Positions 48,181-58,698 of a DNA stretch of 64,000 bases are shown piece by piece (position 1 is the stretch's first letter; every line of letters begins with the position of its first letter). The position numbers and the translations under genes were made by a program. The notes under the pieces were generated by a model. It searched no databases. It was not told where the DNA came from and saw nothing but the letters and a program-made list of their open reading frames with translations. The stretch comes from Ananas comosus (Eukaryota > Streptophyta > Magnoliopsida > Poales > Bromeliaceae): positions 2,079,439 through 2,143,438 of the forward strand of contig NC_033621.1 in NCBI RefSeq assembly GCF_001540865.1, written 5' to 3'.

Positions 48181-49179
48181 CTCTTAACGTTCTTTTCCTT
48201 TCTCTTCTATCTGTCAAAAAGGGATGTTAGTGAGCAAGCAGCCTCAAAAGTAATAATTTTAACAAGCCCATATATGGGTTGAATTTTGGCGGTGTAGATT
48301 AATCTAAATCGGTTGAATTTTTTGTTGATTTTTTTTTTTTTTGACTATCTAGAACAAGATCTTGAATTTCAAAATCCTATTTTCCATTTTTAAAAGGTTG
48401 TCCAATTTTGATCATTTATTTTATGACAAGTTGATCTATGAACCAAAAAACAATTTTCTAAAATCACAAAAAGTTAAGTTTTTAAAATGTAAAAATAACC
48501 TAAATCATAATTAACAAAGTCGGTCCTTAACTCAGGCTCCACCATTAAAAACTAGTCGGTAGCACGTAAAGGAGCTTGCACTATTAATATATAGCACTTT
48601 ATCTCAACTCATAGATCATATCTAAAGTCCCAACATGTACAACTAAATAAAGTAGGTTAAAATATATAAATCTTAAATATATAAACCGCAGATATTTTGG
48701 TTTAATTATATACTTTAGCAATGCTCTTAAAATAGATATATGAACTTTAAAAGTTTTAATTTTACTATTTAATCTAAGACTATTAATTACAAACTTTTTT
48801 ATAAAACATTTCGTCAAATAATAGAATAATATTTTAGTAAACTACATAATTTTCGAAACTACATGTCTCTCCAACAATATTTCGAACTCCCAACAAAATA
48901 AAAAGAAATTTTCGCGCACCTAAAAGTGAAAAAAAATATTATGCTGACGCAACATTTAATTATATATGCACTCTTCAACTATATCTATATGGACATGATT
49001 ATAACACGTACTCTCTTTATATATATTTTTGTACATGCATATATGCTAATAAGTACGTACATCATTCGCATGTACATATGTGGCCTTAGCCTATGTATAT
49101 TTCCACATCAATATATCGCAAGAAGCACCAACAACTACTACTACTACAGCGTATGTATACAACCAACATTATTTGATGG

Positions 49180-49217
<38 letters not shown>

Positions 49218-49451
49218 TACAATCAAAATCCCATCAAACGTTACAGCCCCCATCCATAGAACTATATATATATATATATATATGTATGTGTGGATGGGAA
49301 AATATAACAAAATACACAGGAGATCTAATTAGCTTTCGCATATAGCTCGAACATGGCGTATCGAACCATTATAAATGTACTATAAATAGATCCACCTGAT
49401 GATATATATAATGAACTTTACCGTTTATCGGAAAGCAGGTTCGATCTCAAT
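48181..49451. other. FUL-like 3' flank
   Basis: AT-rich spacer, then (TA)n tracts at about 49183-49214 and 49263-49282 near the 3' end of the FUL-like gene. The tracts may lie in its 3' UTR. No other gene is visible. Confidence 0.5.
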
Positions 49452-52400
49452 CTATACATTCGCAAGTCGAAGCATCCATGGAGGGAGAGTTTTGCTGTTT
49501 GTGTTGATGAGGGGCTCGGCAGATCCGGGCTCGCATGATGTGTCGCTTTGTTGATATGTGCTGCACTTACGGATAAGAAATTCGATTTACTGTAATGGTA
49601 CATAAATTTTTCGTTATGTTCAAACATGTAACATGTATGCGAATGAATACATCGCGCAAAAAACTTGAGTAAGCTTCGCGCATAATCGAGCACTACGTAT
49701 TCGAAGATGGTGAATAACTTGGACATGGTAAAACTTTGCCTACCGTCCGATTTTCGATCCAATAAAATGCCATTAATCCTAAGTTTTGATGCATATATGC
49801 AAAACTCTCACGAGCGAGTTTACCCGGTGTTTGAATTCGGCAAAGCGTCGGTAAACACGAACGGGAGAGGCGAGGGGCTCGTCAGCGGCTGATTTTGCTG
49901 CTCCCACTGCAGATGTTGGGTCAGAGCGTTGGCGTCGGCGTCGGCTGCGTCTTTCTCCATGAGCTGTTGTTCCACGAAGTTAAGGAAACACACCGCGAGC
50001 GAAACGTTAGTATCAGCCACCGCGCGACTTTTTTGATGAAAATTATAAGAAAGCTATTGAGTTACCTTCTCCAGAGCATTGTTTTGCTCCTGCAATGACT
50101 TCTCCTGCGCATCGAATCGATTATGTTAGATATATGGTTCTTAAAAGCGGTTTAGCCATTTCCACATGAAATTATGGAAAACTCTTTTCCACGGAAAGTG
50201 CTTTAGGTGGAAATTAAAGTAATTTTACAGCTCTTTGACGTTTGGTTTGTATGAAAAGGAAAATAATTTTTCGGACGATAGCTGCTTGATTTGTACAGGA
50301 AAAAAAAATAAATAGTACTTTCTTACTTTTGTCTCTAAAAAGTTAAATTTAATATTTTAATATAAGAAAACTATAATTAATAATATAATTAAAATAATAA
50401 TTTAGTTTTATATTATATAATTAAATATTAGTTATGCAATATTTATTTTTACATACAATTTTGATAAATTTGTTTTAGGCCAATCCAAACACCCCCTAAG
50501 CAGCTGCTTAATTACTACTTAGCAAGCAACTGTGCCTTATCATTAGCAATATAATTAATAACTAAATCGACTTACTGATATAATATTAATTAGGTGACAT
50601 ATTCAATAAGGTTGTAATAACTGTTTTAATGTCAGAGCATCTATTTTGCCGCAACAATATATCGAAAGATGCACCGAAATTTATCATAGTGTCATTCTGT
50701 TCTTTATCAACTGCATGTGTCCAAATATAAGATGCAAACACAATCATAGTCATATATACGAAAGTTATATGAGAAATTTGGCGCCTTAACCTTCTTTTGT
50801 AGCTCGGAAATTGAATCGAACAGAAGCTGATTCTGCAAGAGAATGCAAGAAAACTAGCATTAATTAGCAACATAATTAACATGCAAAAATATAATTCACC
50901 AAATGTGCGTACATAAAAAACAAACTATTCAGAATTGCGAATACATTAATTGCTATTAGTAGGTAACATTTCGCAATCAAATCACAAAAATTCAGATCAT
51001 GTCAGATTCACCTTTCTTGATCTTATGTGTCTCAAAGCAGTATCAAGTTGTTGCTCCAGTTGTTGAAGTTCTTTCAGCGTTAAGGAATCGAGTTGTTCGC
51101 CCATGAGATTCCTAAATTAACAATAGAGAGGGCAAAGCAAAATCATGCCGCAATTAACCTTGTGAAACTTGTAGTACTGCATGGATTTGTCTGCCACTTC
51201 GCCGTACCTTTGCTTTTTCTGTAACGATTCGACTTTCGACTTTAGCTTCCCATAGTCCTCACACCAGCTTCCCTACGCACGAAGTTCCACTGGTTTTATG
51301 TTTGTTCAAGCAATCTTAGAAATGCGTAACGTGAGGACTTAAGGTCGACTACCTGCGATTCGGGATATCCTTCTGAGAGGGCTTTCTCTGCGTAAGCATA
51401 GCGCTCGTAGCGATCAAGAATCCTCTCCATACTGTCGAAAACAAAAACAAACAACACAGATTACAGTACATTGTTCTATGGTTTGCTAAAATGCTTTTTT
51501 TGTTTTTGTTCAAATATATCTAAGCCTCTAATGTTACTATCCAGATCAGAAAGTTGAAAGGGTTAAATCTAGCTTACTAATACTGTCACGCCCCGCGACC
51601 GCCACTTTGATCGATTCAGGTGCGCGCACAAATTGCCGAATGAAAAGAGTTTTCCCTATCCGTCCAAAGCTCCACAAAACAAGTACATCGAATTTCCACT
51701 TAGGAAATACAGCACAACAAAATTTTGCACGAGGGCATATCACAAGAGCGAGAAAGTAAACTTAACTATTACAACACTTATTTTGGAGGAATCATTCATG
51801 TATTATATATGTATGGCAAAGTATATATAAAATATATATGATCAAGTATTGTAATAGTTAAGTTTACATTCTCGCTCTTGTAATATGCCCTCGTGCAAAA
51901 CTTTGTTGTGCTGTATTTCTTGAGTGAAAATTCGATCTATTTGTTTTGTGGAGCCTTGGGCGGATAAGAAAAACTTTGTCCATTCAGCGATCTGTGCGCG
52001 CGTCCGAACAGACCAAAATGGCGGTCGCGGAGCGTGACAAAAACTACTAGTTAAGCTTACCCTTATATTATCTTGAACATTTCCAACGCCTCACACATGC
52101 GCAAGCTGCTTCCGAAAACACATGCATATATACTAAATTACGGAGGTACGAAGATTCGTCCGCCGAGCTGTTGCAAGTGTTCTCGGAATTCTTCGCGTCA
52201 CGCTAAGATTGAAATTGGAATGCGCAATCAAGTGGTCCTCTATAATAAACGCTCCGCGATTGTACTATCTATAAAGTGTAGCTAGCTACTCCGATAATAT
52301 TAGTAATTCGAAGGCGGCCCGAACCTCTTCGAAACGCTCGGTCCAAATTGCTCAAAACCAAACTATCGTCGCAATATTTTAGTATTTACAATATCAATTC

Positions 52401-53049
52401 GCTTCGCGACAGAATATGCTGTTATAGCATTAAACTATGACATGTCGCAAAGCCTAACAAGCCCTACGATACGACATCACGCTTTAACACGCCGGTTGAG
52501 GATTATTTACTCATCTTTTACTTAAAAAAAAAAACAAAAAAACACTAGCACTAGCTACTCTATAGTAATATTCTCCTTTTGAAGCCATTAAAAAGTCCCA
52601 ATCAGTACCACACCAATGCATCTGCTAATCATTTTCGAGAATTTTAAAGCACCGAGCATCTTTTACGTGTAATATATATTGTTAGCCTTGTAACTCACTC
52701 CACTCTCGAAAGCGGACCAGTTTGAACATGTTAGATACACATATCGATTTGCGATGCTCTCGCAAATTAATATATGTAATCTCATGTTGATTCGCATCGC
52801 CTACGTTATGCAGGCCGTATGGCTAAGCGGGAGGAAAGAAAATAATATTGAATTTGCAACGTACGAGGTGTCGGTGGAGTACTCGTAGAGCTTGCCCTTG
52901 GTGGAGAAGACGATGAGCGCGACCTCGGCGTCGCAGAGCACGGAGATCTCGTGCGCCTTCTTCAGCAAGCCGCTGCGGCGCTTCGAGAACGTGACCTGGC
53001 GGTTGATCTTGTTCTCGATCCTCTTCAACTGCACCGGCCCCCTCCCCAT
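49452..53049 (-). CDS. FUL-like: FRUITFULL-like (AP1/SQUA clade) MADS-box transcription factor
   Basis: A MIKC-type MADS protein, about 252 aa, of the clade that includes Arabidopsis FUL and grass VRN1 (meristem identity and flowering; family knowledge). Eight exons: 52865-53049, 51353-51431, 51208-51272, 51012-51111, 50791-50832, 50066-50104, 49824-49963, 49452-49560. Lengths 185-79-65-100-42 are the canonical AP1/FUL pattern. The MADS domain begins [20 protein letters not shown]; the I region has [20 protein letters not shown]; the K domain has [17 protein letters not shown] and [19 protein letters not shown]. The tail has [21 protein letters not shown] and, in the last exon, the FUL motif [11 protein letters not shown]. 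No euAP1 motif or farnesylation box is present. Exon 7 starts at a modest acceptor (AACAACAG). Intron 1 is short, 1.43 kb, and carries a fold-back element. Confidence 0.93.
50160..50505. mobile_element. probable MITE in FUL-like intron 5
   Basis: The intron between the [13 protein letters not shown] exon and the [13 protein letters not shown] exon ends, on the plus strand, in CCAATCCAAACACCCCCTAAG. This is a terminus typical of plant MITEs and is shared in inverted form with GGGGTGTTTGGTTCTC at 58482. The left terminus is not clear, so the limits are approximate. Confidence 0.35.
51584..52039. mobile_element. fold-back element in intron 1 of the FUL-like gene
   Basis: Two inverted arms of about 193 bp (51584-51777 and 51847-52039) differ at roughly one base in six and enclose a spacer of about 70 bp. 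The ends read TGTCACGCCCCGCGACCGCC and GGCGGTCGCGGAGCGTGACA. Arm landmarks are GCTCCACAAAACAA, GAAATACAGCACAACAAA and TAAACTTAACTATTACAA. A transcript through it would form a long hairpin. No clear target-site duplication was found (flanks TACTAATAC and AAAACTACT). Confidence 0.8.
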
Positions 53050-53300
53050 GGCGCAACCCTAACCCTAATTCCTTTCCTCCTCTCCTTCCTGGGAAGGGAA
53101 ACCCTAACTCGATTTGGAAATGCGACGAGGGGTGGGGGGAGGGGGTGTGGGGGGGGTTTTTGAAGAGCGGGGGTGTGGCTTGTGAGGGGTTGAAGCGGTT
53201 TTCGATCGGGCGAGGGGAAAAGCGGTTTCGACAAACCGGGGCGGTTTTCGACTGTGCGTTGTCGAATCCCGATTGGTCCGTGGGGTTTTGTGGCTGACGT
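53050..53300 (-). promoter_or_regulatory. FUL-like leader and core promoter with telo-boxes
   Basis: Directly upstream of the ATG (minus strand) the leader has TTAGGGTTAGGGTT at about 53055-53069 and a second telo-box AAACCCTAA at 53099-53107, then G/C-rich tracts (53118-53165). A segment with TTGGAAATGCGACGAGG and GGTTTCGACAAA (about 53115-53240) has a relative inside intron 1 of SF3B5 at 62266. The transcription start is not identifiable. Confidence 0.5.
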
Positions 53301-53656
53301 GGCGGATTCTGGTTGGGTGGATGGCCCGGGTAGTCGTTATTGCCTCGGATTCGGGGAAGAATCCTTACTAGTGTAATACAGACACATACACTGACTGAAT
53401 ATGAGAACAACTGAGCTAGCATTGCTCTTAAATATTGAATGAATGGTTGTTTTTTACGATATAAAGCAACTGTAGCTGAAAAGACATTTTTGGGGATTTG
53501 GGGTGGAGTGGCTGCGGCTGGTGCATGCACCCATGATATTCTTAATCTTTGTCTCGTACCCACCTGTCTAAGTAAGCTTACTGTATCACACTTACACCAT
53601 ATCATCAATAACAGATGGATTATATATATCTTTCTTCTAAAAACATATAACAGAAG

Positions 53657-53774
53657 TAGCATTGCTCACCAACTGTCTCTAGAGCAAGTGGCAAAGAGCT
53701 TGATGATTGATACCCGAGATCCAGATTCGAATCCTAGTTGATTCACATTTTTAGCTAAAAAAATAGCATTGCTC
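53657..53774 (+). mobile_element. tRNA-derived SINE, copy 3 (short, plus strand)
   Basis: The 5' part of the same SINE family, plus strand: AGAGCAAGTGGCAAAGAGCT, then ATTCGAATCCTAGTTGATTC, ending in an A-tail at 53757-53763. An 11-bp perfect target-site duplication TAGCATTGCTC flanks it (53657-53667 and 53764-53774). The target is the start of the alpha module. Confidence 0.85.
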
Positions 53775-54044
53775 TTTAATCGAATGTTGTTGTTTTTACA
53801 ATATAAAGCAACTCTCGCTGAAAAGACGTTTTTGGGGATGCGGGGGGAGTGGCTGCGGCTGGTGCATGCACCTGTGGTATTCTTAGTCTTTGCCTTGGAC
53901 CCACTCGTCCGAGAAAGTGGAAACTCTACTGTGTCACAGTACACCACATCATCACTAACAAGTTGATCGATATAATAAAAATATTTTTTTATAATTACGA
54001 TGGGAACGAATAAATTTAAACAGAACCGTTTAATTGATGAAAAC

Positions 54045-54544
54045 TAAGGGTGGCAATCCAACTCATTATTCACGAATCCGTTTGTTTTTGGCTCGAAATG
54101 AGTTCGAGATCGAATCGCTCATTTAGTAAACGAACCGAACACAAGTTAGGTGCAACTCGCTCGTATTCGGTCCGATAACAGCTCAGAAATATATTTTTTA
54201 TATTTATATAATTTATTTAATTATATATATATATAATTATATAATATATATATTTTTATTATTTGATTTTTAGTAAAAAAAAAACCGAGTTCAATTATAA
54301 AAAGACTCATTTATATGTAAAGTTTCAACTATTAGATCAAATTCTAATGGATAAAATTGTATAAATTTATTTTTTATGCATATTCAATCTAATCTATTTA
54401 ACTTATTATTCATTGGCCAACTTGTGTACGGCTCGATTATTAACGAGCTGAATTTTTTCGACTCGATACTTCAACGAGTCATATCAAATGAGTCGAACAC
54501 GAGCCAGTCTCAGCTTGCTCATATTCGACTCGTTGACACCCTTA
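54045..54544. mobile_element. hAT-like MITE
   Basis: The ends TAAGGGTGGCAA and TTGACACCCTTA are inverted repeats. The flanking octamers ATGAAAAC and TTGAAAAT agree at six of eight positions, as expected of an aged hAT target-site duplication. The subterminal regions have ACTCATT, CTCGAAATGAGTTCGAG and GAGTCGAACACGAGCC words. The interior is AT-rich with no transposase. Confidence 0.7.
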
Positions 54545-55048
54545 TTGAAAATGCCACGTCGCGAATATAACGGATGTATTATAGAACTTTTTCACCCTTT
54601 TCGCTTCTCTCGGTTAGAGAACAGGGTTTCAACTTCTCAAATTTAGGACCAGAGCTGCAGGTGTGGAGGGTGAGGTGGTGCATATTCTGGTTGGATGGAA
54701 GGTCCTGATAGTTGTTATTGCCTGGGGGATTTGGGGAAGAATCCTTACTATTGTAATATAGACATATACACTGCACTGAATATAAAAAAAAAACTTTAGT
54801 TGAGAGTTCTCCAACTACAAATTGTTAAGAAGTTTCAATTTAGTATCATGTATTATTTTTATCTCTATTCAAAAATTATAATTTATTTTTTGACGTTTAA
54901 AATTTATTTTTTTGATTTTAGGATCGAAAATATTAGACCAATTTATTTTTTTCAAGAAAGGCATTTTATGGAAGAGAAATACTAATTCTATAACCAAAAA
55001 TGAATAGTAATTTCTATAAGATCCAGTTTAAAAATTTTAGATTTTACT

Positions 55049-55227
55049 ATCCCTTGAGACTTTCTTTTCCTTTTACGAGATAAGTAGCATGCTATCCGCT
55101 TCATTTAGTTCATTTCGAAATAAACTTAGTTAGAAATATAAATCAACTAGAATTCGAATTTGAAACTTCAGGCACCAACTATTAAATTTTTTGTCACCTG
55201 TCCTAATTAAAAATAGTCTATCCCTTA
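55049..55227 (-). mobile_element. tRNA-derived SINE, copy 4
   Basis: Minus-strand SINE relative (GAAATAAACTTAGTTAGAAA, then GAATTCGAATTTG), more diverged than the others. CTATCCCTT occurs on both sides (about 55049 and 55218), a likely target-site duplication of 9 bp or more. Confidence 0.7.
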
Positions 55228-55585
55228 GGCACCGTTTGGTTCGGGGTTAAGGGTGGAATAACCTCTTAATCCCAAAGTTATTTCCAAATATCCAATTTGA
55301 GAGGTGGAGTTAGCTAACCCCACCCTAAATGGGAAATCCCGAGATAGCCCATTTGGGATGAGGTTAGCTAATCCCGTCCCACCCCACTACTCCAACCAAA
55401 CAAAACACTATTTTATTCACTATTTTTTTATCTCACGTACTTCAACCAAACACTATTTTATCTATATCTGGACTAAACTCAATTCTCAATCAAACACAAA
55501 ATTACTCTAACCCCACTTTAACTCCAGAACTTAACTCTATTCTTGAAATAATAAGATTTTACTTAACTCCGAACTAAACGGCGGC
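55228..55585. mobile_element. Tourist/Stowaway-like MITE
   Basis: The ends GGCACCGTTTGGTTCGG and CCGAACTAAACGGCGGC are inverted repeats. The flanks are TTA on the left and TAA on the right, so a TA or TTA target is likely. The interior is rich in CTAACCCCACCC-type words in both directions. It is non-coding. Confidence 0.65.
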
Positions 55586-55890
55586 TAAGAAAATAAACTT
55601 TTTTTTGACATAAGATTGGTAGGATTGCAATCTATTTTGAGTTACAGAAGTAGCATTGCTCTTTAATTGAATGTTGTTGTTTTTAGGATATAAAGCAACT
55701 CTAGCTGAAAAGACATTTTCGGGGATTTGGGGGGAGTGGCTGCGGCTGGTGCGTGCACCCGTGATATTCCTTAGTCCTTCTCTTGGGACCCACCTCCACC
55801 CGCTCGTTTCGTTTCTCTTTTATTAGTTACACAACAGCCCTAGGGTTTTAACTTTTCGAATTTAGGTCTAGAGCGGCTGGATGTAATTAC

Positions 55891-57341
55891 AGATGCATGC
55901 ATCTTTGTTTGATTACATGTCATTTCAGTTTGATGTGATTAAAAATATAATATATAATATTAATAACATATATTTTGTTTGGATGGATGAGGCAGCAGAA
56001 CATATTTTAGTTTATTTGGTTGCACGGAGTTGAGTAGTATGTTCGTAAAATTTTATCAATTTTTATATCCGGTGGTGAGATTATCTTTAACATAGAAGGA
56101 GGAAAATTATTTTTATTTAAAAAATAATTATGGATGTAAACTTACCTATTATTTAAATTAAGTTAGCTTTCCCAGCCGTTGTAGTTAGGACTGCGGCGAA
56201 TTTGGGCGCAGTTTCTACTGTTGTGGTTAAATTCAAACGAATTGAATCAAATATTGAATTTGGATTTGTACGTAGTTATAACTGTAATGCGATTATAATT
56301 ACATACAACCAAAAAGATTCTAAATGTAGTAGAAAGTGATGTAACTATAAGAAAGGTATAAATACAAATTTTATTTATTTATATGTTAGGTGATGACGTT
56401 AGCCTCAGTATAAAAGGAAAAAAAATTATTTCAGAGGTGATAGGGGAGGGTATAATTTCAACCGTGGCGGTTAAGGCTTTTTGTGTAGTTTGAACTATAG
56501 CATTTAAATTCAAATATATCGAACTACGCACTATGTTGAATCTTCATGATGCTACAATTGCAATATAATTGCAAGAATATATAAAAGGTTTATATTCTTT
56601 TCTAATTTTTTTTTAAAAAAATTATAGCCAAGGGTTGGATGATTTATATCCAACTTATCCTTTCAATTCAAAACCAAAAACCAACTAATAGTTTATATAT
56701 TTTATTTACGAATAATTTGAGTGTTGTGAGCTTTTTAGTTAAGAAATATTATTAATTGATTAGTGTTTTTTCAAATAGCAATACTAAAATAGCATACTGC
56801 AAAAACTCGGTTAAAAAAATGCATGTTAAATATAATAAAGTGTAAATAAATTTACAGAATAACAATGTATATATAACATTTACAAGAGCCCAGCCGGATA
56901 CTATCAATAGTACTGAGCGCTTGGTGCTATCGAATTTTCTGTCGTTAGATTCATCTCTTTCATCATTTCTAATCGTTAGATCATACTATTCAACCAACTA
57001 TCTTCTCAATTATAAAAGACCACTATTAATCTAATCAGAGACCACTATCATCTTAATCGCACATTTTTTTCATCAAAAAGTCGAAAATCTAATACCATCA
57101 ATAACTTTGTTCTATTTTCAGTCAAATTCTATATATGTATATATATATATCCTTCACCTCCATTATTAGATGGTTTCCACAAAAGACATATTTACCTAAC
57201 ATATATTCATTCAATCTGCAATAACGGTACATTGCACGAATGTTTGTTTCCTTTTGGAAGTGTTCACATTTTTGGGCCCACCTCTTGCTGTTTCCTTTAT
57301 TATATATATAAAAAATTTCTTAATTATACACCCAAAGAGTA
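55891..57341. other. AT-rich spacer
   Basis: No gene is visible. The sequence has short repeats related to ATAATTGCAATATAATTG and AATTTGGATTTGTACG but no boundaries that I can define. Confidence 0.4.
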
Positions 57342-57665
57342 GGGGTGGAAACGAGCCGAGCTCGAGCGAGCTTATGTCAACTCAAATTCGGCTTGAAATT
57401 AATTTCGAGCCTAAATCTAGGCTCAAGCTCGGCTTGAAATTAATTCGAGCCGAGCTCGAGCGAGCCTAATTTCGAGTCGAGCCAAGCTCGAGCTCTAAAC
57501 GAGCCAATTGAAATTCTCGATATTATATAATCAATAGTTTAATTTTTATAGAACATTATCTACAATTTGATGCAACATGTCCAATAGTTCAAAATATAAA
57601 ATAATTATAAGAAATGTGAGCTAGGGTGACTTCCTGACTGGATGAGGGTCTGAGAGAGAGAGAGA
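57342..57665. mobile_element. hAT-like element fragment, copy 2, ending at an N
   Basis: Nearly identical to 34502-34828 from TAGGGGTGGAAACGAGCC to GATGAGGGTCTGAGAGAG. It stops at N57666 in the GA microsatellite. The break is probably an assembly join. Confidence 0.65.
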
Positions 57666-57666
57666 N

Positions 57667-57730
57667 TGTTTGGGTATAAAGGGGGGGATATCCCCCTTAT
57701 CCCCCCCTTTATACCCGAGCCAAACGGAGT
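57667..57730. repeat. short perfect-stem hairpin
   Basis: TGTTTGGGTATAAAGGGGG faces CCCCCTTTATACCCGAGCCA across a GGGATATCCC-type loop, a stem of about 20 bp right after N57666. It looks like the end or core of a small MITE. Confidence 0.55.
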
Positions 57731-58698
57731 GCAACAGTTTAAGAAGCTATACAAAATTTCTGCAACCTGTTAGACATGACTAATTATGATTGCTTTAAAT
57801 CTCTCTAAAATAGTTTAGTTTTATATCACAAGTCCTTTGCATTAGATGGCTAGTATGATATAAAAAGCACTTCAATTTTGATCACAAAGGGAAAATATTT
57901 GCATTGCGTAAGTTATCATCACATAACTTGTTGCGACGGCCAAACAAAACAATATTATAACTAGTACAGAATAGATCACCAAAACATTGCATCCAAGCCA
58001 GATTCGATCCGCTTAACAGTTCGTCAGAACAAATTTGCTGTGATTAACTGACTGATCATAAGTTTTACTCTAATTATGCAATATATCGTAATGTATTCGA
58101 CAGAGCTGACGCAAACAGCAATACTGGACCCTGGCCCTTCTGCTGCTCCAGAGAAGGAGCTGACACTGTCGGTGATCCAAGTATAATGGAGATGATCTGT
58201 GGAAGCATATAAGTTAAAAAGTTATTGGCACATAACACGTGCATAGGAGACAAATCTGGTACTGTAATTGCGACACTTTACGTGTCGAATCACCACTAAC
58301 TTCCATAAAACAATCAAACAATCCTACATTCATCACAACTGATTTCTTAGAGACAAACAAAAGTGTTCAATTTAACATCTTCCAGTTCACACAGAGACTG
58401 CAGTTTACGAATCGCAGTTATATAGCAATATGACCGAAAAGTTATGCACACAAACAAAACTATGCAATTGAATCTCTAAGGGGTGTTTGGTTCTCCAGAA
58501 AGTATCTGAGAAAACAGTTTTCCGGCAGGAAAAGAATTTTCCATCCATTTGGTTACCGGGAAAAGTAGTTTTTCTACTATTTTTTCTCCCCCAGATTTCA
58601 GTGAACATGCTACATTGCACAGATACAAGTTACAGTATCATTTAATCAAATATGAGAAGGGGACCTTGAGTTGAGGACTTTTTGCAATATTAAGCGCC
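57731..58698. other. 3' flank of the DnaJ-type zinc-finger gene
   Basis: AT-rich spacer and probable 3' UTR. A minus-strand block at about 58070-58198, preceded by a CAG acceptor, stays open for 43 codons and could be an alternative last exon. A GGGGTGTTTGGTTCTC-type MITE end lies at about 58482. No independent gene is supported. Confidence 0.4.

Larger units (their letters stand above)
53300..55890. repeat. modular repeats upstream of the FUL-like gene
   Basis: A roughly 190-bp module (alpha) occurs three times: 53417-53610, 53764-53955 and 55651-55802. Each begins TAGCATTGCTCTT and contains ATATAAAGCAACT, GCTGAAAAGACRTTTT and GGAGTGGCTGCGGCTGGTGC. A second module (beta, ATTCTGGTTGGRTGGA to ACACTGACTGAATAT) occurs at 53300-53402 and 54680-54782. 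A short piece near 54622 (AGGGTTTCAACTTCTC) recurs near 55850. All copies are in the same orientation, so the upstream region grew by local duplication, later split by a SINE, a hAT-like element, another SINE and a Tourist-like MITE. Confidence 0.75.

Noticed and set aside
53055..53107. interstitial telomere repeat
   Set aside because: Only two or three AAACCCT units, in the usual leader position of telo-boxes; not a telomeric array.
52823..53662. 279-codon minus-strand open frame over the FUL-like leader
   Set aside because: It overlaps the MADS exon in another frame and is low-complexity upstream. The MADS frame is clearly the coding one.
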